Shown here in pieces: positions 7,670 to 15,384 of a stretch of DNA of 64,000 nt. The notes beneath the pieces are model-generated. The model was not told the origin of the DNA. It ran no database searches and was given only the letters and a program-made list of their open reading frames with translations. Source of the stretch: Mannheimia granulomatis (lineage in GTDB: Bacteria > Pseudomonadota > Gammaproteobacteria > Enterobacterales > Pasteurellaceae); NCBI RefSeq assembly GCF_013377255.1, contig NZ_CP016614.1, positions 1,930,501 to 1,994,500 on the forward strand. Reading direction: 5' to 3'. How positions within the stretch are numbered: the first letter of the stretch is position 1; each line of letters starts with the position of its first letter. A program made the position numbers and the translations under genes.

Positions 7670-7933
7670 ATGAAAACACTCAAACCAAACTTTAAAACCT
7701 ACCCACAAACTAACCGCTTATTTGCCTTAAACAAAATCGCTATTGAGCGTTGTAAGCAAGATTTCCCCGATTGCTATCACTTCAAAAAAGTATTAGCTAC
7801 AGAGTGTGAAGAACTGGCTGACCGTTTGAAAATGGGCTTAGCACTGATGAATGAATTAAAAGCGAATAGCACGCTTACAAGCGACCAAAACACGCAATTT
7901 AAAGCCTTTAGAAATGGGGCTAGGTATTTATAA
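7670..7933 (+). CDS. Unknown island protein (87 aa)
   Basis: A basic 87-residue protein (pattern TNRLFALNKIAIERCKQDFPDCYHFKKVLA) with two cysteines and no recognised domain. It follows the TerS-like gene by 14 bases with RBS GAGG. Function unknown. Confidence 0.65.
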   Translation: MKTLKPNFKTYPQTNRLFALNKIAIERCKQDFPDCYHFKKVLATECEELADRLKMGLALMNELKANSTLTSDQNTQFKAFRNGARYL

Positions 7934-8028
7934 TCAAACAGCTTGAGGAAACGGCTCTACACGTTGCTAACGTGGATAAAGGCGAATTTGAACCGACACA
8001 TTATAAACCGATTAAACAAGCGGATTAG
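7933..8028 (+). pseudogene. Possible small gene lacking a start codon
   Basis: A frame overlapping the previous stop by one base reads IKQLEETALHVANVDKGEFE... and ends at TAG 8028. Its composition is protein-like, but no ATG, GTG or TTG lies at its beginning; the first possible start is an internal GTG. It may be a small gene that lost its start by point mutation, or just a shadow. Low confidence. Confidence 0.25.
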
Positions 8029-8039
8029 GGAATAACGAA

Positions 8040-8375
8040 ATGAGAGCAACACATACACAAACCAACCAAGAAAAAGCTCTACTCTTTCTTATCACAAACC
8101 CTAACGGATTTAGTGAACGAGAGGGCGTATTTGAGCTGAATTTTACCAGCGGACGAAACTATATCAACACAGCAGAAAATCTATTAGGCGTGAAATTCAA
8201 ACGAGAATGGGAAAAGACAGTAAACGGAGAAGGGCAATATTACCGTTATACCACCCCAGACCACCAAACCACCCAAAAGGTTATTGACTGGCTAAATCAT
8301 AAGGCAGGGCTAAGAGGAGAAATCGCTATCACGAGCGAACAAGCACAGCAGATTTTAAGCCGTTTTGAAGTGTAG
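8040..8375 (+). CDS. Unknown island protein, possible DNA-binding (111 aa)
   Basis: This 111-residue protein begins TQTNQEKALLFLITNPNGFSE, which resembles the first helices of a winged-helix fold, followed by NYINTAENLLGVKFKREWEKTVNGEGQYYRY, a helix plus hairpin wing. This is a shape-based guess. A palindrome pair lies directly downstream and would be a natural operator to test with it. Confidence 0.65.
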   Translation: MRATHTQTNQEKALLFLITNPNGFSEREGVFELNFTSGRNYINTAENLLGVKFKREWEKTVNGEGQYYRYTTPDHQTTQKVIDWLNHKAGLRGEIAITSEQAQQILSRFEV

Positions 8376-8380
8376 CAACG

Positions 8381-8422
8381 CTCCCGAAATAATAGGGAAT
8401 TAACTCCCGAAATTCTAGGGAG
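8381..8422. promoter_or_regulatory. Tandem imperfect palindromes between two island genes
   Basis: CTCCCGAAATAATAGGGA (8381-8398) and CTCCCGAAATTCTAGGGAG (8404-8422) are two copies of a CTCCC-N(8-9)-GGGA(G) inverted repeat, 23 bases apart. They lie 21-62 bases before the second TerS-like start. This looks like a two-site operator. Confidence 0.45.
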
Positions 8423-8442
8423 GCATTACAGAGGAAATCACA

Positions 8443-8733
8443 ATGCCAAAAGCACAAACAGAAACCCTAACCGCCAAACAAGAAGCCTTTTGTATCGCTT
8501 ACCTTGAGTGCGGAAATATTTTAAAAGCCTATCAATCAGTAAATACAGGCTCAATGAAACCACACTCAATGCGAGCAAGGGCAAGCGAAATGATGAATGA
8601 TTACAGGGTATTTAATCGATTAAAAGAGCTGATTATAGAACGTAAAGCAAAGGGCGAACGCTTGCCAAAGTTTAGAAAAGGCTCACTGATGGCGGAATGG
8701 TTAGAAAGCGATAACCTAAAAAACGATCCCTGA
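8443..8733 (+). CDS. Terminase small subunit-like protein 2 (short)
   Basis: The 96-residue protein repeats the N-terminal pattern of the first TerS-like protein: LTAKQEAFCIAYLECGNILKAYQSV aligns with LTPKQEFFCLAYIETGNASEAYRQAY. It ends in a basic tail (KGERLPKFRKGSLMAEW) without the acidic C-terminal half. It may keep only the DNA-binding part, and could act as a dominant interfering or regulatory variant. RBS GAGGAAA. No large terminase is present. Confidence 0.75.
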   Translation: MPKAQTETLTAKQEAFCIAYLECGNILKAYQSVNTGSMKPHSMRARASEMMNDYRVFNRLKELIIERKAKGERLPKFRKGSLMAEWLESDNLKNDP

Positions 8734-8783
8734 TAAAACCTGACTTTTATTCAGTCGATTTTACCCAAAACAGGCAAACAAAA

Positions 8784-8809
8784 ACCCCTAGCCATACACA
8801 ACTAGGGGT
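8784..8809. promoter_or_regulatory. Hairpin upstream of the Ash/Icd-like gene
   Basis: ACCCCTAG (8784-8791) and CTAGGGGT (8802-8809) form an 8-base stem 18 bases before the start at 8827. On the plus strand it is followed by an A-rich, not T-rich, stretch, so it more likely affects translation or mRNA stability. On the minus strand it would be followed by TTTTT and could terminate antisense transcription. Confidence 0.4.
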
Positions 8810-8826
8810 AAAAATTAAGGTTAAAA

Positions 8827-9411
8827 ATGAAAACTTACAACTTACATTCTAGAACAAATATCGATTTTGTTCATCATAATTTTGAAGAAATTGAAAATCT
8901 TTCAAATGCAAGTAAATTGCTAAAAGCCGCCATTTTAGGCTATTATGCCCTCGTTGTAGCAAAATCTACAGCCGAGCGTGGAAACTCGAATATATCTCAA
9001 ACGGCGAATAGTAGCACGCCTTTTAACCGTGCTTTTTTTGTTCGTAGCATACGCACACCTAAAGAAAACGCATTAAGCGTTCTTCTCTCAATGGTAGGGC
9101 GTAATGGGCAATGCTTAATCGTTGGCTGCATTCCGTTTGAGGCAGTTTTCCACCCCGTTATGTTCTACCGCCAAGCGTGGAAACTTGCGGTAGTTCCTAA
9201 ATCATTTCAAACGGAGCTATCACCAATGATCTACCTATTCAAAGCCGTAAGCCGTTTAGACCTACGCAAAACCCAAAAACCTTTTACATCATTTCCACAC
9301 TACACAATCCGGATTCAAGCCGAGAGTTTAGAACAAGCTCAAGCAAGAATTAGCCGCTTATTTGCCGTGCTTTCAGCTTACACAATGGCGGAGGAGGTGC
9401 AATATGTCTAA
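8827..9411 (+). CDS. Ash/Icd-like phage protein (host cell division inhibitor-like)
   Basis: The 194-residue protein has an Ash-like segment in the middle (VVAKSTAERGNSN...FFVRSIRTPKENALSVLLSMVGRNGQ), then a cysteine-bearing region and a C-terminal domain ending IRIQAESLEQAQARISRLFAVLSAYTMAEEVQYV. Related proteins in P4-like satellites and Pasteurellaceae prophages are annotated as Ash or Icd-like inhibitors of cell division. The molecular role is uncertain. Its last codons overlap the next gene by 8 bases. Confidence 0.65.
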   Translation: MKTYNLHSRTNIDFVHHNFEEIENLSNASKLLKAAILGYYALVVAKSTAERGNSNISQTANSSTPFNRAFFVRSIRTPKENALSVLLSMVGRNGQCLIVGCIPFEAVFHPVMFYRQAWKLAVVPKSFQTELSPMIYLFKAVSRLDLRKTQKPFTSFPHYTIRIQAESLEQAQARISRLFAVLSAYTMAEEVQYV

Positions 9412-9595
9412 ACATAAGCCAGATTTAAATGAAGCTATCGGCAAGCTATGGGATACCGTTTCAATACTCACACTACTAAGCAAAGTAAGCATTGGAGATG
9501 TTAGAGATGGCGAGTTTCAAGGAAGCCTAGACCTTATTTCAAAATCTCTTGCTGATACTGTTAGCGAAATCCAAGACTTAACAGGGGGGCAATAA
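9404..9595 (+). CDS. Small unknown island protein (63 aa)
   Basis: The start at ATG 9404 is chosen because GGAGG lies 8-13 bases upstream; an upstream ATG in frame has no such site. The protein begins MSKHKPDLNEAIGKLWDTVS and looks like one helical bundle. Its TAA stop shares the A of the following ATG (TAATG), coupling it to the primase-helicase gene, so a replication-accessory role is plausible but not shown. Confidence 0.65.
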   Translation: MSKHKPDLNEAIGKLWDTVSILTLLSKVSIGDVRDGEFQGSLDLISKSLADTVSEIQDLTGGQ

Positions 9596-11358
9596 TGACT
9601 AAACTCAAAAATGCCCCAAATATCAGCAAGCAACCTAAAGGCAAGCCATACGAAGCCTGTATCATAGCTGGTAGCAATGCGTGGGATAAAACCAAGCAAC
9701 AAACCGTGCTAGAGTGGACGAAAGCCGAGCCAAATTATCAGCCTATCATTCTAGGTGGTAAACAACTTCAAGAAATCGACCGCTTGAAATTGGCGGTAGA
9801 GGTGGGGACAATCTCAATCTACCGAGCTGGAGAGCTTACAGAGGTGGAGAAATCCGCTATTTGTAGAAACCTAGTCCAACATTCAACGGCTGAAGCGGTG
9901 ACCTTTTATGATGAGGCTTTACAGCTTGAAGAAAATGCTAGCGAATATATAGCCCGTTTGCGTAAGGAGTATGCAGATGATGGCGGAAGTGTGAAAGACG
10001 AGAGCAATATAGAAGTATCCGATAACCCAACACAAAAGGAGTTATTAAAAGCCTTTTTAGAATGGCAGCCGCAACCGCTGGCACGAGATACCAAGTTAGG
10101 CATAAATTACCTTTACAACGGCATTTACTGGCAATCGCTTGATAATGAAATGCTTGAACGGCAGATAATGGCATTTTTTGAAGAGATTGATATTGATTTT
10201 TCAGACCGAAAAATTACTAGCCTAGCTAAACTGGTAGAACGAAAAATCCCCCAAATGCCAGATGGTTCACCCGATATTATCGGATTTTCAAATGGCAAGT
10301 TAAACAAGCATACAGGAGAATTTACAGCCATCACCAAAGAAGATTATTTGCGAGAGATTGAGGACTACGAAATAAATCCAAACAGCACCAATACACCGCA
10401 CTTTGACCAGTGGCTAGACTTTGCCTCTAATGGCAACTCAAACAAGCGAAAAGCCCTATTAGGGGCATTATATGCAGTCTTAACCAACCGCCACAAATAG
10501 CAGTTATATTTTGAGGTGGTGGGCGTAGCGGGTGCGGGTAAATCAATCTTTGGCGAAATTGCGAAAGTGATTAACGGAAGAGGCAATACAACTATTCTTG
10601 ATATTGGCGGATTTGATGAACAAACCGAGTTAGCGAAGATTATTGGTAAATCGCTAGTGTTATCGCCTGAACAGCCGTACTACTGCGGAAACGCAGACGG
10701 ATTAAAACGAGCAACAGGAGGCGAAGCAGTAGGCGTTAGATTACTCTACAAGCAAGGTATAGACTACTACCCTAAAATCATTTTTATGTATGCTACAAAC
10801 AACGTCATCACATTTACAGATGGCAGAGACGGAAACCAAAACAGCGGACATTTAAGGCGTAAGGTTACATTCTACTTTGGGCGTAAAATTCCTGATGATG
10901 TACGAGATGATGACTTCATTGAAAAGGTCAAAGAGGAAATTTATGGTATTGTTCACCGCTTGCTAAACACTTTTCCGAACCCCGAACAGGCAAGGGAAGC
11001 ATTGCTATCACACCAAAAGCAAGGCGAAGCGATAGAAATGCAGCGAGAGAGTAATCACTTGATCAGTTTTGCTACACATTTCAAGATAGACAATAGCAAG
11101 CCAATCTCTATGCGATGGGGTTCAACGAGAACATCACTAAACGAAAGTAAAGCACTCTATAAAGCCTATCTATTCTTTTGTGATTGTATCGGACAAAAGC
11201 CGTTATCACTCCAGCATTTTAAAAAGGCTTTTCCTGAAGCTCTTAGAGCAAGCGGAGAACAAGCACAGATTATTGAAGTAATGAAAACAGGAAATAAAAC
11301 GTTAAATATCTCTTATAAAGACTACCAAAGCACTATGGACGAATGGCGAGACGGTTAG
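9595..11358 (+). pseudogene. Primase/SF3 helicase replication protein, interrupted by an in-frame TAG
   Basis: One frame runs from ATG 9595 to the stop at 11358, broken only by TAG at 10498-10500. The first half (301 aa) has a primase-linked and D5_N-like region. The second half (continuing at 10501) carries Walker A GVAGAGKS (10522-10545), an SF3-like core (SLVLSPEQPYYCG, FMYATNN) and a C-terminal DNA-binding-like domain. Around the stop the reading is NRHK-TAG-QLYFEVVGVAG; related proteins commonly have W there, so a single TGG-to-TAG change is likely. The protein would unwind and prime the island origin downstream. Unless the stop is suppressed or the halves work separately (a GTG at 10516 could restart), autonomous replication should be lost. 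Confidence 0.82.
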
Positions 11359-11378
11359 TCCAACCGCCACATCATAAG

Positions 11379-11405
11379 CCTAGCTGAAATATGCTAGGTT
11401 TTTTT
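11379..11405 (+). terminator. Terminator at the end of the island operon
   Basis: CCTAGC and GCTAGG pair around TGAAATAT, followed by seven T, 20 bases after the helicase stop. Confidence 0.88.
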
Positions 11406-11434
11406 CTGCCTATTACCTAAAAATCCCCAAAAAC

Positions 11435-11537
11435 ATCACCTAAAATCACTATTTATCACCAACTTCACCAAAACATCACCACACCACAAAGCCTTATATA
11501 TCAATACCTCAAGCCTATTTATGGTGATAATGGTGAT
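11435..11537. repeat. Right ATCACC/GGTGAT repeat cluster, candidate replication origin
   Basis: ATCACC occurs at 11435, 11455 and 11475, TTCACC at 11464 and GGTGAT at 11523 and 11532. AAACATCACC upstream is mirrored by GGTGATGTTT downstream. The 19-mer ACAAAGCCTTATATATCAA sits in the middle (11486-11504) and is identical to 3145-3163. The cluster is in an AT-rich gap directly after the replication gene, where satellites usually keep their origin. The rest of the 11406-11642 gap shows no gene. Confidence 0.6.
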
Positions 11538-11642
11538 GTTTTTTTCAAAACTATTTTTCTAAACTTTTAATAAATATGCTAGAGGTTTAAATCAATAACT
11601 ATACCATTGATCACAAAACAAGCTATTTAGTGAGGTACTTTT

Positions 11643-11668
11643 GATTTTAGGAGTATATTTAGGAGTAC
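11643..11668. repeat. Right copy of the 26-base island-end repeat
   Basis: This is identical to 1618-1643 and contains two inverted copies of the TACTCCTAAA decamer (11646-11655, 11658-11667). Promoter-like sequence and the remains of the yeeE start follow directly, so it marks the right edge of the island within a few tens of bases. It is either the att core or a pair of integrase arm sites. Confidence 0.6.
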
Positions 11669-11728
11669 AATAGAAATTTGAACTGAAACAAATCCTTAAT
11701 TATCAATACTTGGAAGCGCTCAATTCAG

Positions 11729-11798
11729 ATGACCCCAGCGATTACTTGGTTTTGTCTTTCAACGTTCCCGCTTCTGCCTAACTGGTGGATTTCGCGAT
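11729..11798 (+). other. Disrupted N-terminal coding part of yeeE
   Basis: From 11733 the yeeE frame is open upstream of its ATG and reads LLGFVFQRSRFCLTGGFRD just before M at 11799, the conserved first-helix motif of YeeE/YedE proteins. No ATG, GTG or TTG is present in this frame after the TGA at 11730. An ATG at 11729 (MTPAIT) looks like the original start but is out of frame by one base. A small deletion or a sequencing error between about 11741 and 11750 would explain this. Confidence 0.65.
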
Positions 11799-12740
11799 AT
11801 GTACCTCCTCAAAAACAACCGAATGTTCTATGCGTTGCTGATTGCGATTTCGGTACAAAGTATCGGCGTAGTTTCGCTGATTGAGCTGGGTTTTATCGCC
11901 TCTCCTTATAAAGATTTTTCACTGCCTGCAACAATTATCGGCTCACTCATTTTCGGGATGAGCATTATCTTAGCCAGCGGTTGTGCCACTGGAACTTGGT
12001 ATCACGCAGGAGAGGGTTTAATCAGTGCTTGGATTGCCTTGGTGATGTATATGGTTAGTGCTGCGGCAATGCATTTCGGAGCTTTAAGTGAGTTCACCAA
12101 ATCAATGATGCAATACGGCAAAATGGAAGAAAATTTATCTGCCATCTTTGGTGTGCAGATTTGGTTATTAGTCGGTATCTTAGTTATTGTTACCGCTATC
12201 CTTGTTTATCGCACTTTATCCAAACCTGCTTTAAAAGTGGCTGCATTGCCACCAAAATGGACGGGGCTTCGTCACTATCTGTTTGAAAAACGCTACCACC
12301 CATTCTTTGCTGCGGTGCTGATTGGCTTACTAGCCTTTGCCGCTTGGGGAGCGAATGCTATCAGCGGAAAATCCGCAGGCCTTAGTATTACCGGCCCATC
12401 TGCCAATATCGTACATTATGTGGTAACAGGCGATGCAAAATTAATCAACTGGGGCGTATTCCTAGTACTGGGCATTATGCTCGGCTCTTACATTGCCGCC
12501 AAAGGTAGCAAAGAATTTAAATGGCGAATGCCTGATTTAACCACTTGCCGTAATAGCGTGATTGGCGGATTACTGATGGGTGTTGGTGCTTCACTTGCCG
12601 GCGGGTGTACGATCGGAAACGGCTTAACCGCTACTGCAGTCATGAGTGCTAAAGGCTGGATTTCCCTCTTTTTCATTATGATAGGCGTTTGGATTATGAC
12701 CCATTTCGTCTATGTTCGCCCAACCAAACAAGCTCAATAA
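11799..12740 (+). CDS. yeeE: YeeE/YedE (TsuA-like) thiosulfate transporter family protein, N-terminus lost
   Basis: The 313 residues from the first in-frame ATG form about nine hydrophobic segments. Both conserved cysteine motifs are kept: SGCATGTWYHAGEG (about residue 65) and AGGCTIGNGLTATAVMS (about 270). TsuA-family proteins carry thiosulfate across the inner membrane through three conserved cysteines. The first, in RSRFC, lies upstream of this ATG and is not translated from it. A TusA-like gene follows by 12 bases, the usual pairing. The protein is probably impaired unless another start is used. Confidence 0.82.
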   Translation: MYLLKNNRMFYALLIAISVQSIGVVSLIELGFIASPYKDFSLPATIIGSLIFGMSIILASGCATGTWYHAGEGLISAWIALVMYMVSAAAMHFGALSEFTKSMMQYGKMEENLSAIFGVQIWLLVGILVIVTAILVYRTLSKPALKVAALPPKWTGLRHYLFEKRYHPFFAAVLIGLLAFAAWGANAISGKSAGLSITGPSANIVHYVVTGDAKLINWGVFLVLGIMLGSYIAAKGSKEFKWRMPDLTTCRNSVIGGLLMGVGASLAGGCTIGNGLTATAVMSAKGWISLFFIMIGVWIMTHFVYVRPTKQAQ

Positions 12741-12752
12741 AGGAGAATAACT

Positions 12753-12977
12753 ATGCGTTATGAACTTGATACAAAAGGACACTTATGCCCTTATCCGTTA
12801 ATGGAAGCGAAGAAGAAAATCGTTGATCTGAATGTGGGCGATGAGCTGGCTATCCAATTTACCTGTGCAGAAGCAACCGAAAACCTTCCACGTTGGGCGG
12901 CAGAAAACAATTATCCTGTCACCCACTTCGCACAAATTGGCGATGCAGCTTGGGAAATTGTGATTCAAAAATCCTAA
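12753..12977 (+). CDS. TusA-family sulfur carrier protein (YedF/TsuB-like)
   Basis: The 74-residue protein has the family motif GHLCPYPLMEAKK near residue 12; the cysteine of CPxP carries persulfide sulfur. It follows yeeE by 12 bases with RBS AAGGAG. Together they form the thiosulfate uptake and sulfur relay pair. It is distinct from housekeeping TusA, which lacks the transporter partner, but the exact acceptor is unknown. Confidence 0.9.
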   Translation: MRYELDTKGHLCPYPLMEAKKKIVDLNVGDELAIQFTCAEATENLPRWAAENNYPVTHFAQIGDAAWEIVIQKS

Positions 12978-12993
12978 GTAGAACAAAAAGATC

Positions 12994-13014
12994 AAAAGGG
13001 GCAAAGCCCCTTTT
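12994..13014. terminator. Terminator between the tusA-like gene and cysE
   Basis: AAAAGGGGC-AAA-GCCCCTTTT, a symmetrical hairpin with T tracts in both directions, between convergent genes. Confidence 0.88.
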
Positions 13015-13052
13015 CATTTGCAAAAATTTACCCAAAATCGACCGCTTGTCGA

Positions 13053-13868
13053 TTAAATACCATCACCAAACAAGCCTTGTTCATCTTCAAAATATTGGTT
13101 CATATCAAACGCCGGTCTTTGTTCTGATGATTTGCCGATAATGCGTGCCGGCACACCTGCAGCAGTTGCGTGATCTGGAATCGGCTGTAATACCACAGAA
13201 TTTGCGCCAATTTTGGAATAGCGTCCGATTTCAATATTCCCCAAAATCTTCGCTCCCGCCCCAATCATCACACCTTCACGAATTTTTGGGTGTCGGTCTC
13301 CGTGTTCTTTGCCTGTTCCACCCAGCGTTACGCCTTGTAGAATCGACACATCATTTTCAATTACCGAGGTTTCGCCCACGACAATACCTGTTGCGTGGTC
13401 AAACATAATGCCGCAGCCTACTTTGGCAGCAGGGTGAATATCCACATCAAAGGCAACTGAAATTTCATTTTGTAAGTAAACGGCAAGCGCTTTTCTACCT
13501 TGATTCCAGAGATAATGGGTGACGCGATAACTTTGTAAAGCGTGAAATCCTTTTAAATAAAGTAAGGTCGTTGTCCATTTATCAACTGCCGGGTCTCGGG
13601 TGCGAACAGCATTAATATCGCAGGCTGCACTATGGATAATTCGCGGATCTGCACGATAGGCTTCTTCAATAATCTCTTTTAGAGCAATCGCCGGCATAAT
13701 GGAATTAGCAAGTTTATTCGCCAAAATATAGCTAAGAGAGCTTCCTAAATGTGAATGCTTTAAAATAGTAGAATGGAAAAAGCTTGCAAGCATTGGCTCA
13801 CACTCAGCTAACTGCTGAGCTTCTGCCCGAATTTCCTGCCAGATTTTATCAACTTCTAATTTATCCAT
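13053..13868 (-). CDS. cysE: Serine O-acetyltransferase
   Basis: CysE transfers acetyl from acetyl-CoA to L-serine, the first committed step to cysteine. The 271-residue protein has the helical N-terminal domain and the C-terminal left-handed beta-helix with hexapeptide repeats (VDIHPAAKVGCGIMFDHATGIVVGE, GVTLGGTGKEHGDRHP), including the catalytic Asp-His segment. The start MDKLEV at 13868 is preferred over the upstream start because AGAGGA lies at the right distance. Last gene of yibN-secB-gpsA-cysE; 10 bases separate it from gpsA. Confidence 0.96.
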   Translation of the reverse strand: MDKLEVDKIWQEIRAEAQQLAECEPMLASFFHSTILKHSHLGSSLSYILANKLANSIMPAIALKEIIEEAYRADPRIIHSAACDINAVRTRDPAVDKWTTTLLYLKGFHALQSYRVTHYLWNQGRKALAVYLQNEISVAFDVDIHPAAKVGCGIMFDHATGIVVGETSVIENDVSILQGVTLGGTGKEHGDRHPKIREGVMIGAGAKILGNIEIGRYSKIGANSVVLQPIPDHATAAGVPARIIGKSSEQRPAFDMNQYFEDEQGLFGDGI

Positions 13869-13878
13869 AGTATCCTCT

Positions 13879-14889
13879 TTATTCACCTTTACGTTCACGA
13901 CCTAATAGAGTGGTTACCACATCTTTTGCATTTTTTTGGCAAAACAGCATTTGGTAGATTTGCTCTACAATTGGCATCTCTACGCCTTGTTTTTGCGCTA
14001 GCAGATAAGCCTCTTTGGTATTATAAAAACCTTCCACTACTTGTCCTATTTCGGCGATCGCTAATTCTGCCGATTTTCCCTGCCCTAAAGCTAAGCCAAA
14101 ACGGCGGTTACGGGATTGGTTATCGGTACAAGTCAGCACCAGATCACCTAAACCAGCCATGCCGGTAAAGGTTTTTGGATCAGCTCCGAGAGATACGCCT
14201 AAGCGACTGATTTCTGCTAACCCTCGGGTAATTAATGCTGTTCTGGCATTAGCACCAAAGCCCATGCCATCTGAAATGCCGGCACCAATGGCAATCACAT
14301 TTTTAATTGCCCCACCAAGCTGTACGCCTACCATATCATTATTTAAGTAAACACGGAATGCCTTTGAGCAATGAATTCGCTGCTGCATTTCATCGGCAAA
14401 AACAGGATCGGTTGAAGCAAGCGAAATAGCAGTCGGCAAACCAGCTGCAAGTTCTTTAGCAAAAGTTGGACCGGAAAGCACAGCCAGTGGATGATCTTCC
14501 CCCAGAATTTCCTCTGCAACTGTCTGTAATAATCTTCCTGTATCTCTTTCCAGCCCTTTGGTCGCCCACATGATGCGGTGTTGTTTGGATAAAAACGGCT
14601 TAATTTGAGCTAATACATCAGAAAATACATGGCTTGGTACCACAATTAGCAAATCTTTGGCTTTTTTTAATGCAATCTCTAAATCTGCCAGCACGTCCAA
14701 TGCTTCAGGAAAAACAATATCCGGTAAAAACTCTTGGTTAATTCGTTGCTCGGCAAGCTGTGCCATTTTTTGCGGATTATGTCCCCATAAATAGGTTTTG
14801 TGCCCGTTACGAGCAAGAGCAATAGCTAATGCAGTCCCATAAGAGCCGGCCCCTAAAACAGTAATAGGTTCAGAATAGATTCCACTCAT
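13879..14889 (-). CDS. gpsA: Glycerol-3-phosphate dehydrogenase [NAD(P)+]
   Basis: GpsA reduces dihydroxyacetone phosphate to sn-glycerol 3-phosphate for phospholipid synthesis. The 336 residues from [20 protein letters not shown] include the Rossmann GxGxxG and the C-terminal domain with [21 protein letters not shown], carrying the catalytic lysine. The start at 14889 overlaps the end of secB by 20 bases, suggesting coupled translation. The longer frame to 14934 would run deeper into secB and is rejected. Confidence 0.96.
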   Translation of the reverse strand: MSGIYSEPITVLGAGSYGTALAIALARNGHKTYLWGHNPQKMAQLAEQRINQEFLPDIVFPEALDVLADLEIALKKAKDLLIVVPSHVFSDVLAQIKPFLSKQHRIMWATKGLERDTGRLLQTVAEEILGEDHPLAVLSGPTFAKELAAGLPTAISLASTDPVFADEMQQRIHCSKAFRVYLNNDMVGVQLGGAIKNVIAIGAGISDGMGFGANARTALITRGLAEISRLGVSLGADPKTFTGMAGLGDLVLTCTDNQSRNRRFGLALGQGKSAELAIAEIGQVVEGFYNTKEAYLLAQKQGVEMPIVEQIYQMLFCQKNAKDVVTTLLGRERKGE

Positions 14890-15364
14890 TTTCTTGTTCT
14901 TGGCGTTGGAGGTAATCCATAAATAACGCATCAAAATTCACAGGAGAAAGATTTAATGCCGGGAATGTACCGCGATTTACTAAGCTAGAAATTAATTCAC
15001 GAGCATAAGGGTAAAGCACATTCGGGCATTGAGATGCTAAGCAATGTGCAAGTTGAATACCTTCGATACCTTTAATCGTGAACACACCAGCTTGTTTAAC
15101 TTCACAGATAAATGCTACATCACCACTATCTTCTAGTGTAGTCTGAACAGTAATGTGAAGCGTAACTTCGTATAAATCTTCACCAATTTCTTTAGTTTCC
15201 GTATCAAGTTCGAAACCTAGTTGTGGTTTCCACTCTTGTTGGAAAATATTCGGTAAATTTGGTGCTTCAAAAGAAACATCTTTTACATAAATACGTTGAA
15301 TTTGAAGCTCAAAAGGGGCTTGAGTAGCTTCTTCTGTTGAAGCAACTTGATTTTCTTCTGACAT
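14870..15364 (-). CDS. secB: Protein-export chaperone SecB
   Basis: SecB holds preproteins unfolded and hands them to SecA. The 164-residue protein shows the family blocks [19 protein letters not shown], the [13 protein letters not shown] segment and the acidic C-terminal tail. The order yibN-secB-gpsA matches E. coli. Confidence 0.97.
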   Translation of the reverse strand: MSEENQVASTEEATQAPFELQIQRIYVKDVSFEAPNLPNIFQQEWKPQLGFELDTETKEIGEDLYEVTLHITVQTTLEDSGDVAFICEVKQAGVFTIKGIEGIQLAHCLASQCPNVLYPYARELISSLVNRGTFPALNLSPVNFDALFMDYLQRQEQENEWNLF

Positions 15365-15384
15365 AAAATTTCCTTATAAATAAA

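Larger units (their letters stand above)
1618..11668 (+). mobile_element. Phage-inducible chromosomal island-like satellite element between ssrA and yeeE
   Basis: The proposed boundaries are two exact copies of a 26-base sequence, at 1618-1643 and 11643-11668. Between them all genes lie on the plus strand: integrase, toxin-antitoxin pair, AlpA-like activator, AntA antirepressor, small unknown genes, two TerS-like genes, an Ash/Icd-like gene and a primase-helicase. No structural, large terminase or lysis genes are seen. The region holds only one exact Apl uptake signal by eye (3029-3037), while the flanking chromosome has many. Known phage satellites of Gram-negative bacteria, including Pasteurella, combine int, alpA, pri-rep and packaging-interference genes. 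A decayed prophage is the alternative. The exact att core is not proven; the 26-base repeats could be integrase arm sites. Confidence 0.75.

Noticed and set aside
9595..10500. Treating the two halves of the primase-helicase as two separate genes
   Set aside because: Same frame, only one stop between them, and the helicase half lacks a good RBS and normal start; one broken gene is simpler.
11724..11740. TTCAGATGACCCCAGC resembles the ssrA 3' end TTCAAATCCCCCCAGC and could be a degraded att copy
   Set aside because: Several mismatches, no CTCCACCA following, and the segment is better explained as the start region of yeeE.
11670..11780. Open frame ending SDYLVLSFNVPASA upstream of yeeE, considered as the tail of a gene cut by the island
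   Set aside because: The next frame reads QRSRFCLTGGFRD joined to the yeeE frame, which matches the YeeE family, so this frame is a shadow.
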